Positions 1-6,198 are shown, counted from the first letter of the stretch. The stretch is 6,317 nucleotides of DNA from Gammaproteobacteria bacterium RBG_16_37_9 (GCA_001801345.1 MGXJ01000025.1:5010-11326); one strand, 5' to 3'. Numbers and translations are program-made. The notes: generated from the sequence alone by a model not told the origin.

Positions 1-40
1 GTTTCCACTGCTACGGACGGTTTAGATCTGGTCGCTACTA

Positions 41-113
41 TGTCATCCTCGTGCTTGACACGAGGATCTAGCATAGTATATCGATATCCTCGGGTCTACG
101 CCCGAGGATGACA
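41..113. repeat. 73-bp double-hairpin palindromic element, copy 1
   Basis: The element begins TGTCATCCTCG and ends CGAGGATGACA, an exact 11-bp terminal inverted repeat (41-51 and 103-113). Inside are two short hairpins. Hairpin 1 has stem 45-53/59-67 with loop CTTGA; hairpin 2 has stem 86-94/101-109. A second complete copy of the same length lies at 5288-5360 in the same orientation. The two copies differ at about 12 of 73 positions, mostly in the linker between the hairpins, and two stem differences are compensatory. It has no coding capacity of its own. Dispersed palindromes of this general type are known from several intracellular bacteria; the family name is not assigned here. Confidence 0.9.
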
Positions 114-194
114 GCCTATTTAGTGCTTCTCTTGCCCGAGAGCCTGCCCTCCTCGGATCAAGTCCGAGGACGTTTAACACGAGGGATGACAGCC
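114..194. repeat. degenerate fragments of the palindromic element
   Basis: Directly after the complete copy comes a further hairpin, TCCTCGGA-TCAAG-TCCGAGGA, with stem 150-157/163-170. It is followed by a damaged element end, CACGAGGGATGACAGCC (178-194), with an extra G relative to the GAGGATGACAGC seen elsewhere. These look like decayed or partial copies of the same family. The fragment cluster ends exactly where the cpdA-derived duplication starts. A 66-codon open frame crosses this region and the duplication (108-308), but it is built only from repeat and antisense sequence and is not a credible gene. Confidence 0.75.
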
Positions 195-285
195 CTAGGC
201 TCAATACCCCCTACTACTCGTATCTGGAACAAACATATCATTATGTTCGATTTATCCAGCGATATCCCGGCATTAAATTATCTAA
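195..285 (-). pseudogene. duplicated fragment of the 3' end of cpdA
   Basis: This 91-bp stretch matches the cpdA 3' end at 1141-1273 in the same orientation. I find no base substitutions, only a 1-nt deletion (matching T1149) and a 41-nt deletion (matching about 1199-1239, with an AT microhomology at the junction). Read on the minus strand it keeps the last 16 codons (ending DTSSRGY) and still meets a stop, TGA instead of TAG. The 41-nt deletion breaks the frame further upstream. Similarity ends abruptly on both sides, at the repeat cluster on one side and at TCTAA (281-285) on the other. It has no start and no catalytic region, so it is a non-functional remnant of a recent local duplication. 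Confidence 0.92.
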
Positions 286-524
286 ATGGTTTGACGTATT
301 TAGGATGAAACATTACTCATGATGGATTCTTCCTATAATTTTAAATGGTTGAAATACCATTTTGGCACTTTTTTTGAGTTTTTAGAGGCGCCCTTAATAA
401 TTTCTTAATATTAATGTGCTATTCTTAGTTAAGAGAAAAGTTAATCGCAATATTTTAACTAGATGCTTTTCGTAAATTTTAACACAAACGTTGTTCTAAT
501 TGCTAAATAAGCAGGAATAAAAAT
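286..524. other. non-coding stretch upstream of the exported-protein gene
   Basis: No gene is supported here. The DNA is very AT-rich. An AAATGGT/ACCATTT hairpin (343-362) is followed by a T run at 370-376, but its stem is too AT-rich for a convincing terminator. Two -10-like boxes could serve the gene at 525: TATAAT at 334-339, and TATTCT at 420-425 with an extended TGC just before it (417-419). Neither has a good -35 partner, so the promoter is not fixed. The ribosome binding site AGGA is at 513-516, eight bases before the ATG. Confidence 0.5.
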
Positions 525-1013
525 ATGATTACTAAAAAAATTAAGTTGTTGGTTTTATGCTTGTCGCTTGTATGTTCGGTTGCGTATGGAGCGCCAGATC
601 TTGTCTCTAGAGAAAATTTGCTTGACGCTATACGTGCAAGTGCCTTTACTAGTGGGGGGGCTGTGCTTAATTTTGCTGCTTATCCTGGATGGGATTTTAC
701 CATTGATAACCGGGGTATAGCACATCTTGATACTATTCGAGATTTGGCCGCAGGTAATGTACATAGATTGTCTCAGGGTATCTCAAGAGTGGAATACGAT
801 AATGTGATTTTACAATCACAAACATCGGCTGATAGATACATATTTAGGAATACTAGCGATCAAACTATAAACAATGATTATGCTGTTTTGTCTCAACAAT
901 TGAGGGCAACAGGAGATTCCTTGATGGTTACATATAATGTGTATGTTAATGAGGAAGCAGCGCCTGCGTTTGTTATAGGGGCCAGTTTTAATTATGTGCT
1001 TCATGCTAACTAA
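525..1013 (+). CDS. exported protein of unknown function, 162 aa
   Basis: I do not recognise this family. The start is supported by AGGA at 513-516 with 8-nt spacing and by a signal peptide beginning at this Met: a lysine-rich N-region (K4, K5, K7), a hydrophobic core of about residues 8-20, and a probable signal peptidase I site after Ala20-Tyr21-Gly22. Cys12 and Cys17 lie in the hydrophobic core but do not form a lipobox, so a lipoprotein is unlikely. The mature part is about 140 residues with no cysteine and no further membrane segment. It has many alternating polar/hydrophobic stretches and a C-terminal half (for example SLMVTYNVYV and FVIGASFNYVL) that reads as beta strands. It may be a small periplasmic or secreted beta-rich protein. 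The gene has a run of seven G (654-660) in codons 44-46. It stands alone on the plus strand, convergent with cpdA, between the two copies of the cpdA tail, which suggests it lies in a rearranged segment. Confidence 0.8.
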   Translation: MITKKIKLLVLCLSLVCSVAYGAPDLVSRENLLDAIRASAFTSGGAVLNFAAYPGWDFTIDNRGIAHLDTIRDLAAGNVHRLSQGISRVEYDNVILQSQTSADRYIFRNTSDQTINNDYAVLSQQLRATGDSLMVTYNVYVNEEAAPAFVIGASFNYVLHAN

Positions 1014-1147
1014 GATTTGGTGTGGGCTTATTTAGGTTAAATTGTTTTTATGCAAAGTAGGGTAATATAGCGTTGGTTTTTTTGATTTTTAGTTGTATTG
1101 CAAAAGATGCTTTTATCCTACCACTGCGCAAACGATAACTCTAGGCT
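1014..1147. other. convergent intergenic region, no clear terminator
   Basis: This separates the stop codons of two converging genes. There are T-rich runs around 1077-1090 and a small AAAAG-ATG-CTTTT palindrome near 1100-1113, but no GC-rich stem followed by a T run in either direction. The cpdA-tail duplication begins at 1141, seven bases beyond the cpdA stop codon, so the repeated unit includes a few non-coding bases. Confidence 0.5.
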
Positions 1148-1951
1148 CTAATACCCCCTACTACTCGTATCTGGAACAAACATATCATTATGTTCGATAC
1201 GCACAACTTCAGTTTTAATAGTCCCATCCTCATATAAATTTATCCAGCGATATCCCGGCATTAAATTATCTAAGCTGAAATTGTAGCTTTTAACAGCGAA
1301 TTGCCAACTAGTGGATGGTGTTGATAGGAATATTACATCTTGACGATATATCATGGTGTCTTGATGAACATGACCACAAACTACTGCTTTAACATTTTTG
1401 TATTGATCAATGATTGCCAAAAACTCTGAGGCATTACGTAGATTAATTCTATCAAGCCAATTGCTATCAATTGGCAACACATGATGGTGGATAAAAATTA
1501 TAGTTGGTTGATCGGAACTCATCTCCAGGTTTTTTTGGAGAAAAATTAAATCATTACCTGTTATCTGACCATCAACATGTTTTGGCCAATTGGAATTTAA
1601 AATCAGAATGCGCCAATTAGTTGCAGAGGATATTTTAGTAATTATTTGAGTTGGATTGCCAAAAACTTTATTAAACATTGGGAAATAATCGTGATTGCCC
1701 ATAGTGGCTACCACTGGACATTGAAAAAATTGAAAATTTTTAGTTACTATTTTGTAAGATTCTAGAGAATAATCTTGTGAAATATCCCCGGTCAATATTA
1801 CCAAATCAGGATAATTTTTTGATATATCAATTGTAACTTTAGCTAGCACATGTTGTAGAGTTTGTAATGGATTAATTCCAATTAATTTTGTTTGTTGATC
1901 GCCAAACAGGTGAAAATCTGTTAGTTGCAAAATTTTTGTTACTTGACTCAT
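1148..1951 (-). CDS. cpdA: CpdA-like 3',5'-cyclic-AMP phosphodiesterase (metallophosphoesterase)
   Basis: The 267-aa product has the five metal-binding blocks of class III cyclic nucleotide phosphodiesterases in order: Asp12-x-His14 (TDFHLF), Gly55-Asp56 (TGDISQD), Gly-Asn86-His87-Asp (GNHD), the His155-His157 cluster, and Gly-His194-x-His196 (GHVHQD). These bind a di-metal centre that hydrolyses cAMP to AMP in the cytoplasm. Length and block spacing match CpdA, but closely related phosphoesterases share the motifs, so the substrate is inferred. There is no signal peptide. The reading frame is open back to an ATG at 2032, giving 27 more residues. I reject that start because those codons fall almost wholly within a palindromic repeat, while ATG 1951 has a strong GGAGA at 1959-1963. 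It lies in the same direction as the ABC transporter genes, 201 nt downstream of the ATPase gene. Its last codons are duplicated at 195-285. Confidence 0.85.
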   Translation of the reverse strand: MSQVTKILQLTDFHLFGDQQTKLIGINPLQTLQHVLAKVTIDISKNYPDLVILTGDISQDYSLESYKIVTKNFQFFQCPVVATMGNHDYFPMFNKVFGNPTQIITKISSATNWRILILNSNWPKHVDGQITGNDLIFLQKNLEMSSDQPTIIFIHHHVLPIDSNWLDRINLRNASEFLAIIDQYKNVKAVVCGHVHQDTMIYRQDVIFLSTPSTSWQFAVKSYNFSLDNLMPGYRWINLYEDGTIKTEVVRIEHNDMFVPDTSSRGY

Positions 1952-1958
1952 CAAAAAA

Positions 1959-1963
1959 TCTCC
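1959..1963 (-). promoter_or_regulatory. ribosome binding site deciding the cpdA start
   Basis: On the minus strand this reads GGAGA, seven bases before the ATG at 1951. No comparable site precedes the upstream ATG codons at 2005 or 2032. This site lies just outside the 150-bp inverted repeat, which ends at 1971, so the element appears to sit directly against the translation signals of cpdA. Confidence 0.75.
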
Positions 1964-1970
1964 ATATTCC

Positions 1971-2120
1971 AATAGACTTCTTTCAAAACCTGCGTCTTTT
2001 GCCATACTGCTGCGTTGCGCACTCGCTCGCAATGCTCATTTACTAGCATGTAAACTCCGCTTGCTCGCTCGTGTGCGCCTTGCATTATGACAAAATACTT
2101 GGTTTTGAAAGAAGTCTATT
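1971..2120. repeat. 150-bp imperfect palindrome upstream of cpdA
   Basis: The outer arms are a perfect 20-bp inverted repeat (1971-1990 and 2101-2120, reading AATAGACTTC... outward in). The inner sequence is also imperfectly palindromic. For example, TTTTGCCATACTGC (from 1997) is mirrored by TTTTGTCATAATGC read from the other strand, and the GC-rich blocks GCGCACTCGCTCGCAA and GCGCACACGAGCGAGCAA correspond, ending in a central TTTAC/GTAAA hairpin (2039-2054). The whole could fold as one long interrupted hairpin. It is much richer in GC than the neighbouring genes. It fills most of the gap between the ATPase and cpdA genes and may reduce read-through or stabilise mRNA ends. It is unlike the 73-bp family and encodes no transposase, so it is best described as a MITE- or REP-like element. 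Confidence 0.88.
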
Positions 2121-2152
2121 TCAAGTTTTTTGCCCGACTCTTATTGGCAGCC

Positions 2153-3454
2153 CTATTTTGGATTCTCCAGACTCAGCTGTCCAGTGTTATAGTCATATGC
2201 AAAAATTTCAGCGTAACGACCCCATTCGATAACTACCCGTAAGACGTCTTTAGCAGCATCTTCACTAAGATAATCTTCAAGTTCATTTAAAAAGCGTTCT
2301 TCGGCTGCTCTATGTTCAGGGCGTTCATCCAAGACATGACGAATATAATATGCTAGTGGAATATAACTCAACAAGTGGTTAGCAAAAATTTTCTTACGCT
2401 CTAGAATGTCAGCATCGCCAAAAGCTTTGCCAGCAACGTTAAGTTCGATATCACCTTTGGATACTTGGGCGAAGCGCAATATTTCTAGGGCTTCAGTTAT
2501 AGGGAATAGATCATCTATATTTAGATGCAATTCATCGGCCAAAACTGGCAGATCAATCTTTTTATCGCGATATGCAGGTTCAATAAGCATATCTAATAAG
2601 CCGGTAATTTCAGATATTTGCACATTTGGTAAGCGGTATCCAAGAGTAAGCGTTTTGTAACGGTAGGTAGTGCCAACGTCAGCAGCAGAAGTTGTCATTA
2701 GGGTATAAATATTGTCAATCAGCAAACGGAATTTTGGATTTTGATCATTACGGGGATGGGGAATATCAACTACTAATTCTGTGCGCACATTGCCTGGGTT
2801 AGCACCAAAAATGATAATACGATCAGCTAAAGCAGCTGCTTCTGATATATTATGGGTTACGAGTAAGACATTTTTTATGTTGGTTTTTTTAGATTGCCAT
2901 AAATCTAAAAGATCGCTGCGTAAGTTATCTGCTGTTAATACGTCTAAAGCAGAGAATGGTTCATCCATTAATAAAACATCGGGGTTAACTACTAAAGCAC
3001 GTGCAAAACCGACGCGTTGTCGCATGCCTCCTGATAATTCTTTTGGATATGCTGATTCAAAACCATCTAATCCTACAACATCAATAGCCTTCAACGAACG
3101 GGTGCGTCGTTCAACTTTGGGGACTCCTAAGGCTTCGAGCCCAAGTTCGACATTTTGTAATACTGTGAGCCAGGGCATTAGAGCAAAGCTTTGAAATACC
3201 ATAGCAAGTCCTGCAGCTGGAGCGGTAACTTTTTCGCCGCGATAGATTACTTCGCCAGCAGAAGGTTTAATTAAGCCAGCTATAATACGCAGTAGGGTTG
3301 ATTTGCCAGAACCAGATTTACCTAAAAGGGCTACGATTTCTTCTTCATATAATTCAAGGTTGACATCATCAAGCACCAATAAATCTTGATGATCATTTTG
3401 TCGAAATGATTTTTTGATATTTTGAATCTTTATAATAGGTATTTTATCACTCAT
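2153..3454 (-). CDS. ABC transporter ATPase, NitT/TauT type, with C-terminal AAA-associated domain
   Basis: The 433-aa protein has a complete nucleotide-binding domain: Walker A GKSGSGKST (45-53), Q-loop Gln88, signature LSGGM (140-144), Walker B LLMDEP (161-166, catalytic Glu165), D-loop SALD (168-171) and H-loop His201. It resembles the ATPases of nitrate/sulfonate/taurine importers. About 170 residues follow the NBD. Residues about 280-420 look like the AAA-associated C-terminal domain found on a subset of these ATPases, with a winged-helix-like part (LADELHLNIDDLFPITEAL) and a closing WGRYAEIFAYD. It probably works at the inner face of the membrane with the permease encoded 35 nt upstream. 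The ATG at 3454 is chosen; its ribosome site is weak (AGAAAG, 11 nt upstream). A TTG at 3478 would add eight residues and cannot be excluded. The substrate is unknown. Confidence 0.9.
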   Translation of the reverse strand: MSDKIPIIKIQNIKKSFRQNDHQDLLVLDDVNLELYEEEIVALLGKSGSGKSTLLRIIAGLIKPSAGEVIYRGEKVTAPAAGLAMVFQSFALMPWLTVLQNVELGLEALGVPKVERRTRSLKAIDVVGLDGFESAYPKELSGGMRQRVGFARALVVNPDVLLMDEPFSALDVLTADNLRSDLLDLWQSKKTNIKNVLLVTHNISEAAALADRIIIFGANPGNVRTELVVDIPHPRNDQNPKFRLLIDNIYTLMTTSAADVGTTYRYKTLTLGYRLPNVQISEITGLLDMLIEPAYRDKKIDLPVLADELHLNIDDLFPITEALEILRFAQVSKGDIELNVAGKAFGDADILERKKIFANHLLSYIPLAYYIRHVLDERPEHRAAEERFLNELEDYLSEDAAKDVLRVVIEWGRYAEIFAYDYNTGQLSLENPK

Positions 3455-3489
3455 AATCTTTTGATCTTTCTGTAACAAATATGTTTAGT

Positions 3490-5229
3490 CTAATCCAAAC
3501 CAAACCTTTCCATTGCTATATTGTAAAGCGGTCTCCAAAAGAATCTATTAATTAATAACACTATTAGGCACATTATCATCGTGCCTAAAGCAACTCTTGG
3601 AAAATCCCCAGCGGTAAAGTTTGTCTGTATATATGCTCCGATACCGGTTGCTTGTAATCTTATTGGTCCCCAAGTAATTATTTCCGCGATGATACTTGCA
3701 TTCCATGCCCCTCCGGCAGCTGTTATAGCACCAGTAATAAAACACGGTGCAATTCCCGGCAAAATAAAGCGGCGCCACCAAAGAAAACCAGTTACTTTAA
3801 AATTAGCAGCCGCAAGTTTTAATTCTCGAGGAATCGCACTGGCGCCGGTAATAACATTAAACAGAATATACCATTGTGTTCCTAGGACCATTAGCGGCGC
3901 CACCCAGATTTCAACATTTAATTTTAAAGTTACAATTAACATTGCCACTATTGGAAATAGTAAATTTGCGGGAAATGCTGCGATAAATTGCACAATTGGT
4001 TGGATAGTTGCAGCAATGTTTGGCCTTAAACCAATCCATACTCCAATCGGGACCCAAATTAACGAGGATACAAAAATTAAACTCATAACACGAATACCAG
4101 TATATATTCCAAGCATTACAACGTGCCTGGATTCAGCAAAAGGAACATTAGCAAATACAAAGCGCCAGATAAAGATAGATGCGCTAGCAAGAGCTAGCAA
4201 TAATACAAAATAATTAATCTTAATAAGTAAGGGAGAAAGTTTCTTTTTAATTGCAGTTTTAGGTTTTGTATTTATTGGTTGTAAATTAATCCAGATATCG
4301 GCAAGTTTGCTAAATAATGAGGTTGTTGAGCGTAAAATTTTTGTTCGTTGAAATAGGCTTACTAACCAAGCGCGCGGTGCTTTTTCATCGTCATCATCTT
4401 GGGATTCTCTGAATTTTTCTGTCCAATAAATAAGAGGTCGAAACAATAATTGATCATATAAAACAATAACCACTAACATACAAAATATCGCGTAAATAAT
4501 TGCTTTGCTATCTGCTTGGGCGATGGCGAGAGCAATATAGGAGCCTATTCCTGGTAAGGTGATATTTTGGTTGGACACTGTAAATGCTTCAGATGCGATA
4601 ACAAAAAACCAACTGCCAGACATTGACATCATCATGTTCCATATAAGACTGTGCATGGAAAATGGGACTTCTAATTTCCAAAAGCGTTGCCAAGCCGATA
4701 AACGAAAAACAGTTGCTGCTTCTTTTAGGTCGCTTGGAACTGTTTTTACACTTAGATAAAAACTTAAGGTCATATTCCATGCTTGTGAAGTAAAAATGGC
4801 GAAAATAGCAGCACACTCTGGTCCCAGCATGCTGTTTTTAAAAATAACAATAAAGCCAGTAACGGTAATAGAAAGAAAACTTAAAATTGGTATAGATTGT
4901 AAAATATCGATAATAGGTATAATTAAACGTTCCGCATGTTTATTTTTTGCAGCTAAGGTGCCAAAAGTGAAAGTAAATAAGAGAGAAAAAAATAAAGCAA
5001 TAAATAAACGCATGGTAGTGCGCAGAGCATATGTTGGTAAGTAAATTGGATTAAGAGAAATTGGAATAATATCACCAAGGCGGTAGGGAGCGCCCATTTG
5101 TTTGGCTCCCCAGGCTGCGAGCACGATAAAAGTAAAGACCAACACAACAGCTATTACATCCCAATAATTAGGGATGGACCAAATAGTTGCTTCATTTTTA
5201 GTATAAGTTTGTTTAGGAAGCAAAGCCAT
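3490..5229 (-). CDS. two-domain ABC transporter permease, NitT/TauT type
   Basis: This 579-aa inner-membrane protein is a fusion of two binding-protein-dependent permease domains, so one chain can supply the whole membrane pore. An N-terminal membrane helix (about 25-42) precedes domain 1 (about 70-265). An acidic, then basic, cytoplasmic linker (about 270-335, including DDDDEK) leads to domain 2 (about 340-570), giving roughly 12 membrane segments in all. Each domain has an EAA-type loop that contacts the ATPase: KEAATVFRLSAWQRFWKLE (169-187) and LKLAAANFKVTGFLWWRRF (470-488). In both, the usual conserved glycine is basic instead (Arg176, Lys478), and the second loop has Leu in place of Glu. 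The ATPase gene follows after about 35 nt, so the two are almost certainly one operon. No substrate-binding protein is encoded in the window. The ATG at 5229 has only a weak ribosome site (AGGG about 13 nt upstream). Confidence 0.9.
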   Translation of the reverse strand: MALLPKQTYTKNEATIWSIPNYWDVIAVVLVFTFIVLAAWGAKQMGAPYRLGDIIPISLNPIYLPTYALRTTMRLFIALFFSLLFTFTFGTLAAKNKHAERLIIPIIDILQSIPILSFLSITVTGFIVIFKNSMLGPECAAIFAIFTSQAWNMTLSFYLSVKTVPSDLKEAATVFRLSAWQRFWKLEVPFSMHSLIWNMMMSMSGSWFFVIASEAFTVSNQNITLPGIGSYIALAIAQADSKAIIYAIFCMLVVIVLYDQLLFRPLIYWTEKFRESQDDDDEKAPRAWLVSLFQRTKILRSTTSLFSKLADIWINLQPINTKPKTAIKKKLSPLLIKINYFVLLLALASASIFIWRFVFANVPFAESRHVVMLGIYTGIRVMSLIFVSSLIWVPIGVWIGLRPNIAATIQPIVQFIAAFPANLLFPIVAMLIVTLKLNVEIWVAPLMVLGTQWYILFNVITGASAIPRELKLAAANFKVTGFLWWRRFILPGIAPCFITGAITAAGGAWNASIIAEIITWGPIRLQATGIGAYIQTNFTAGDFPRVALGTMIMCLIVLLINRFFWRPLYNIAMERFGLD

Positions 5230-5287
5230 AAATAGAATGTTACCCTGGGTAGTATAAATAGTCCAAATATTAAGGATAGAGTTTCTT

Positions 5288-5360
5288 TGTCATCCTCGGG
5301 CTTGACCCGAGGATCTAGCATATTGTCATGAGATCCTCGGATCTTTGTCCGAGGATGACA
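5288..5360. repeat. 73-bp double-hairpin palindromic element, copy 2
   Basis: This has the same length, orientation and terminal TGTCATCCTCG/CGAGGATGACA repeats as the copy at 41-113. Hairpin 1 is ATCCTCGGG-CTTGA-CCCGAGGAT (5292-5314). Hairpin 2 has CCTCGGA/TCCGAGG arms ending at 5354. Compared with copy 1, the pair T52-A60 is G5299-C5307, and the pair G94-C101 is A5341-T5348, so pairing is kept although the bases changed. It lies 58 bp upstream of the permease start. Confidence 0.9.
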
Positions 5361-5362
5361 AG

Positions 5363-5418
5363 CATGAGGCGCGAGGATGACAGCGTTGGGAGATCCTTTG
5401 CTATCGCTCAGGAGGACA
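5363..5418. repeat. partial palindromic-repeat fragments
   Basis: GCGAGGATGACAGC (5371-5384) is an isolated end of the 73-bp family. It is followed by GAGATCCTTTGCTATCGCTCAGGAGGACA (split here: arms TCCT 5394-5397 and AGGA 5410-5413), which resembles another half element. A T run follows at 5422-5428, but the stem is too short to call a terminator. The arrangement, a full element followed by broken ends, mirrors that at 114-194. Confidence 0.6.
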
Positions 5419-5520
5419 ATCTTTTTTTAAATACTGTTAAGAATAGTTTAAGGATCATGAGCTATTATTGTGGTAGCTTTGAGTGTAATGCAATTTTAAA
5501 ATTAAGGTGAGTTAGTAGTT

Positions 5521-6192
5521 ATGTTAGATGAAAGTAAGAAAGTTTCGGCTAAAGAACGTGGTAAACGATTGAGGCTTATAAGAAAAATGTCCAGTCTAAC
5601 CCTAGATGAGTTGTCATCTAAGTATAATCTTGGTATTTCGACTATAAAGTATTGGGAATGTGCCAAGAGTCAAGGTCTAAGTTCTAAGGGAGCGAAAAAA
5701 ATTGTTACAGCAATGCAAAATGAAGGAATACAGTGTTCATACATGTGGTTGATGTATGGGGTAGGATTGCCGCCGCAGTTTATTGATGTTCGCTTTCATA
5801 AGGGTTTTCAAAATGAAGATTGTATTGAGCAGGATGCTTATGATGAAGAAAAGTCGATAGAACATGAAGTGAAATTTTTTTGTGAAAAAATTATTGATGC
5901 GGTTACTCTAACTGTTTTTGATGATGGGATGGAGCCATTTTACTCTGCTGGTGATGGTGTTGGCGGTAAACGCCTATATGGCAGCGATTTAACCAAGACA
6001 GTTGGTAAAAATTGTATTATTGAAACCGCTGAGCGCCAACTTTTGTGTCGTCGGATTGCTCAGGGGAATGGCATCGATAATTTTAATCTTTATTGTATAA
6101 ATCCCAATACTTTAGCTAACCCGCCGCATCTTTATGATGTTAAATTATTAAGCGCTGCTCCAATTAGTCGGGTTTGGAAGAGGATGGTGTAA
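5521..6192 (+). CDS. XRE-family repressor-like regulator with degenerate S24/LexA-type C-terminal domain
   Basis: This 223-aa cytoplasmic protein begins with a Cro/C1-type helix-turn-helix (about residues 12-66). RGKRLRLIRKMSSLTLDELS forms the first helices and LGISTIKYWE (37-46) the recognition region. A linker follows, and then residues about 128-215 resemble the peptidase-S24 fold of phage repressors: VFDDGMEPFYSAGDGVGG, then GKNCIIET, LLCRRIA, YCINPN and a closing APISRVWKRM. In active S24 proteins the first motif carries a catalytic Ser before Met; here it is Gly136. The catalytic Lys of the KR motif is Arg177. Self-cleavage is therefore unlikely and the domain probably serves dimerisation or sensing. 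The start is supported by AAGGTGA at 5504-5510. It could be a prophage-derived or housekeeping repressor; no phage genes are nearby. Its targets are unknown, though autoregulation would be typical. Confidence 0.8.
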   Translation: MLDESKKVSAKERGKRLRLIRKMSSLTLDELSSKYNLGISTIKYWECAKSQGLSSKGAKKIVTAMQNEGIQCSYMWLMYGVGLPPQFIDVRFHKGFQNEDCIEQDAYDEEKSIEHEVKFFCEKIIDAVTLTVFDDGMEPFYSAGDGVGGKRLYGSDLTKTVGKNCIIETAERQLLCRRIAQGNGIDNFNLYCINPNTLANPPHLYDVKLLSAAPISRVWKRMV

Positions 6193-6198
6193 AAAAGC

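Larger units (their letters stand above)
5230..5520. other. divergent intergenic region carrying repeats
   Basis: This region separates the start of the permease gene (minus) from the XRE gene (plus). A minus-strand -10-like TATACT lies at 5251-5256, without a good -35, and could give a very short leader for the permease. For the plus-strand gene, AAGGTGA (5504-5510) is the ribosome site, ten bases before ATG 5521; I cannot fix its promoter. The middle is taken up by the second 73-bp element and its fragments. An open frame at 5328-5510 is made of repeat sequence and is not a gene. Confidence 0.55.

Noticed and set aside
108..308. 66-codon plus-strand open frame
   Set aside because: It starts inside a palindromic repeat and runs through the antisense of the cpdA remnant; it has no ribosome site and no protein-like composition.
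343..376. Rho-independent terminator
   Set aside because: The 7-bp stem AAATGGT/ACCATTT is AT-rich and the T run begins eight bases after it; there is also no upstream gene for it to serve.
558..575. Lipoprotein signal at Cys12 or Cys17 of the exported protein
   Set aside because: The residue just before each cysteine is Leu or Val, not Gly, Ala or Ser, and a standard signal peptidase I site follows.
1952..2032. Longer cpdA start at ATG 2032
   Set aside because: The added 27 codons lie almost entirely in the palindromic element, lack a ribosome site, and precede a normal-length CpdA that has its own GGAGA.
3581..4213. 210-codon plus-strand open frame
   Set aside because: It is fully antisense to the permease gene, which has clear membrane segments and EAA loops; the open frame is a by-product of that coding strand.
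5391..5428. Terminator formed by TCCT/AGGA arms and the following T run
   Set aside because: The stem is only about four base pairs with a twelve-base loop and is separated from the T run.
5328..5510. 60-codon plus-strand open frame before the XRE gene
   Set aside because: Its first half is repeat sequence and it lacks a ribosome site; it is best explained as chance.
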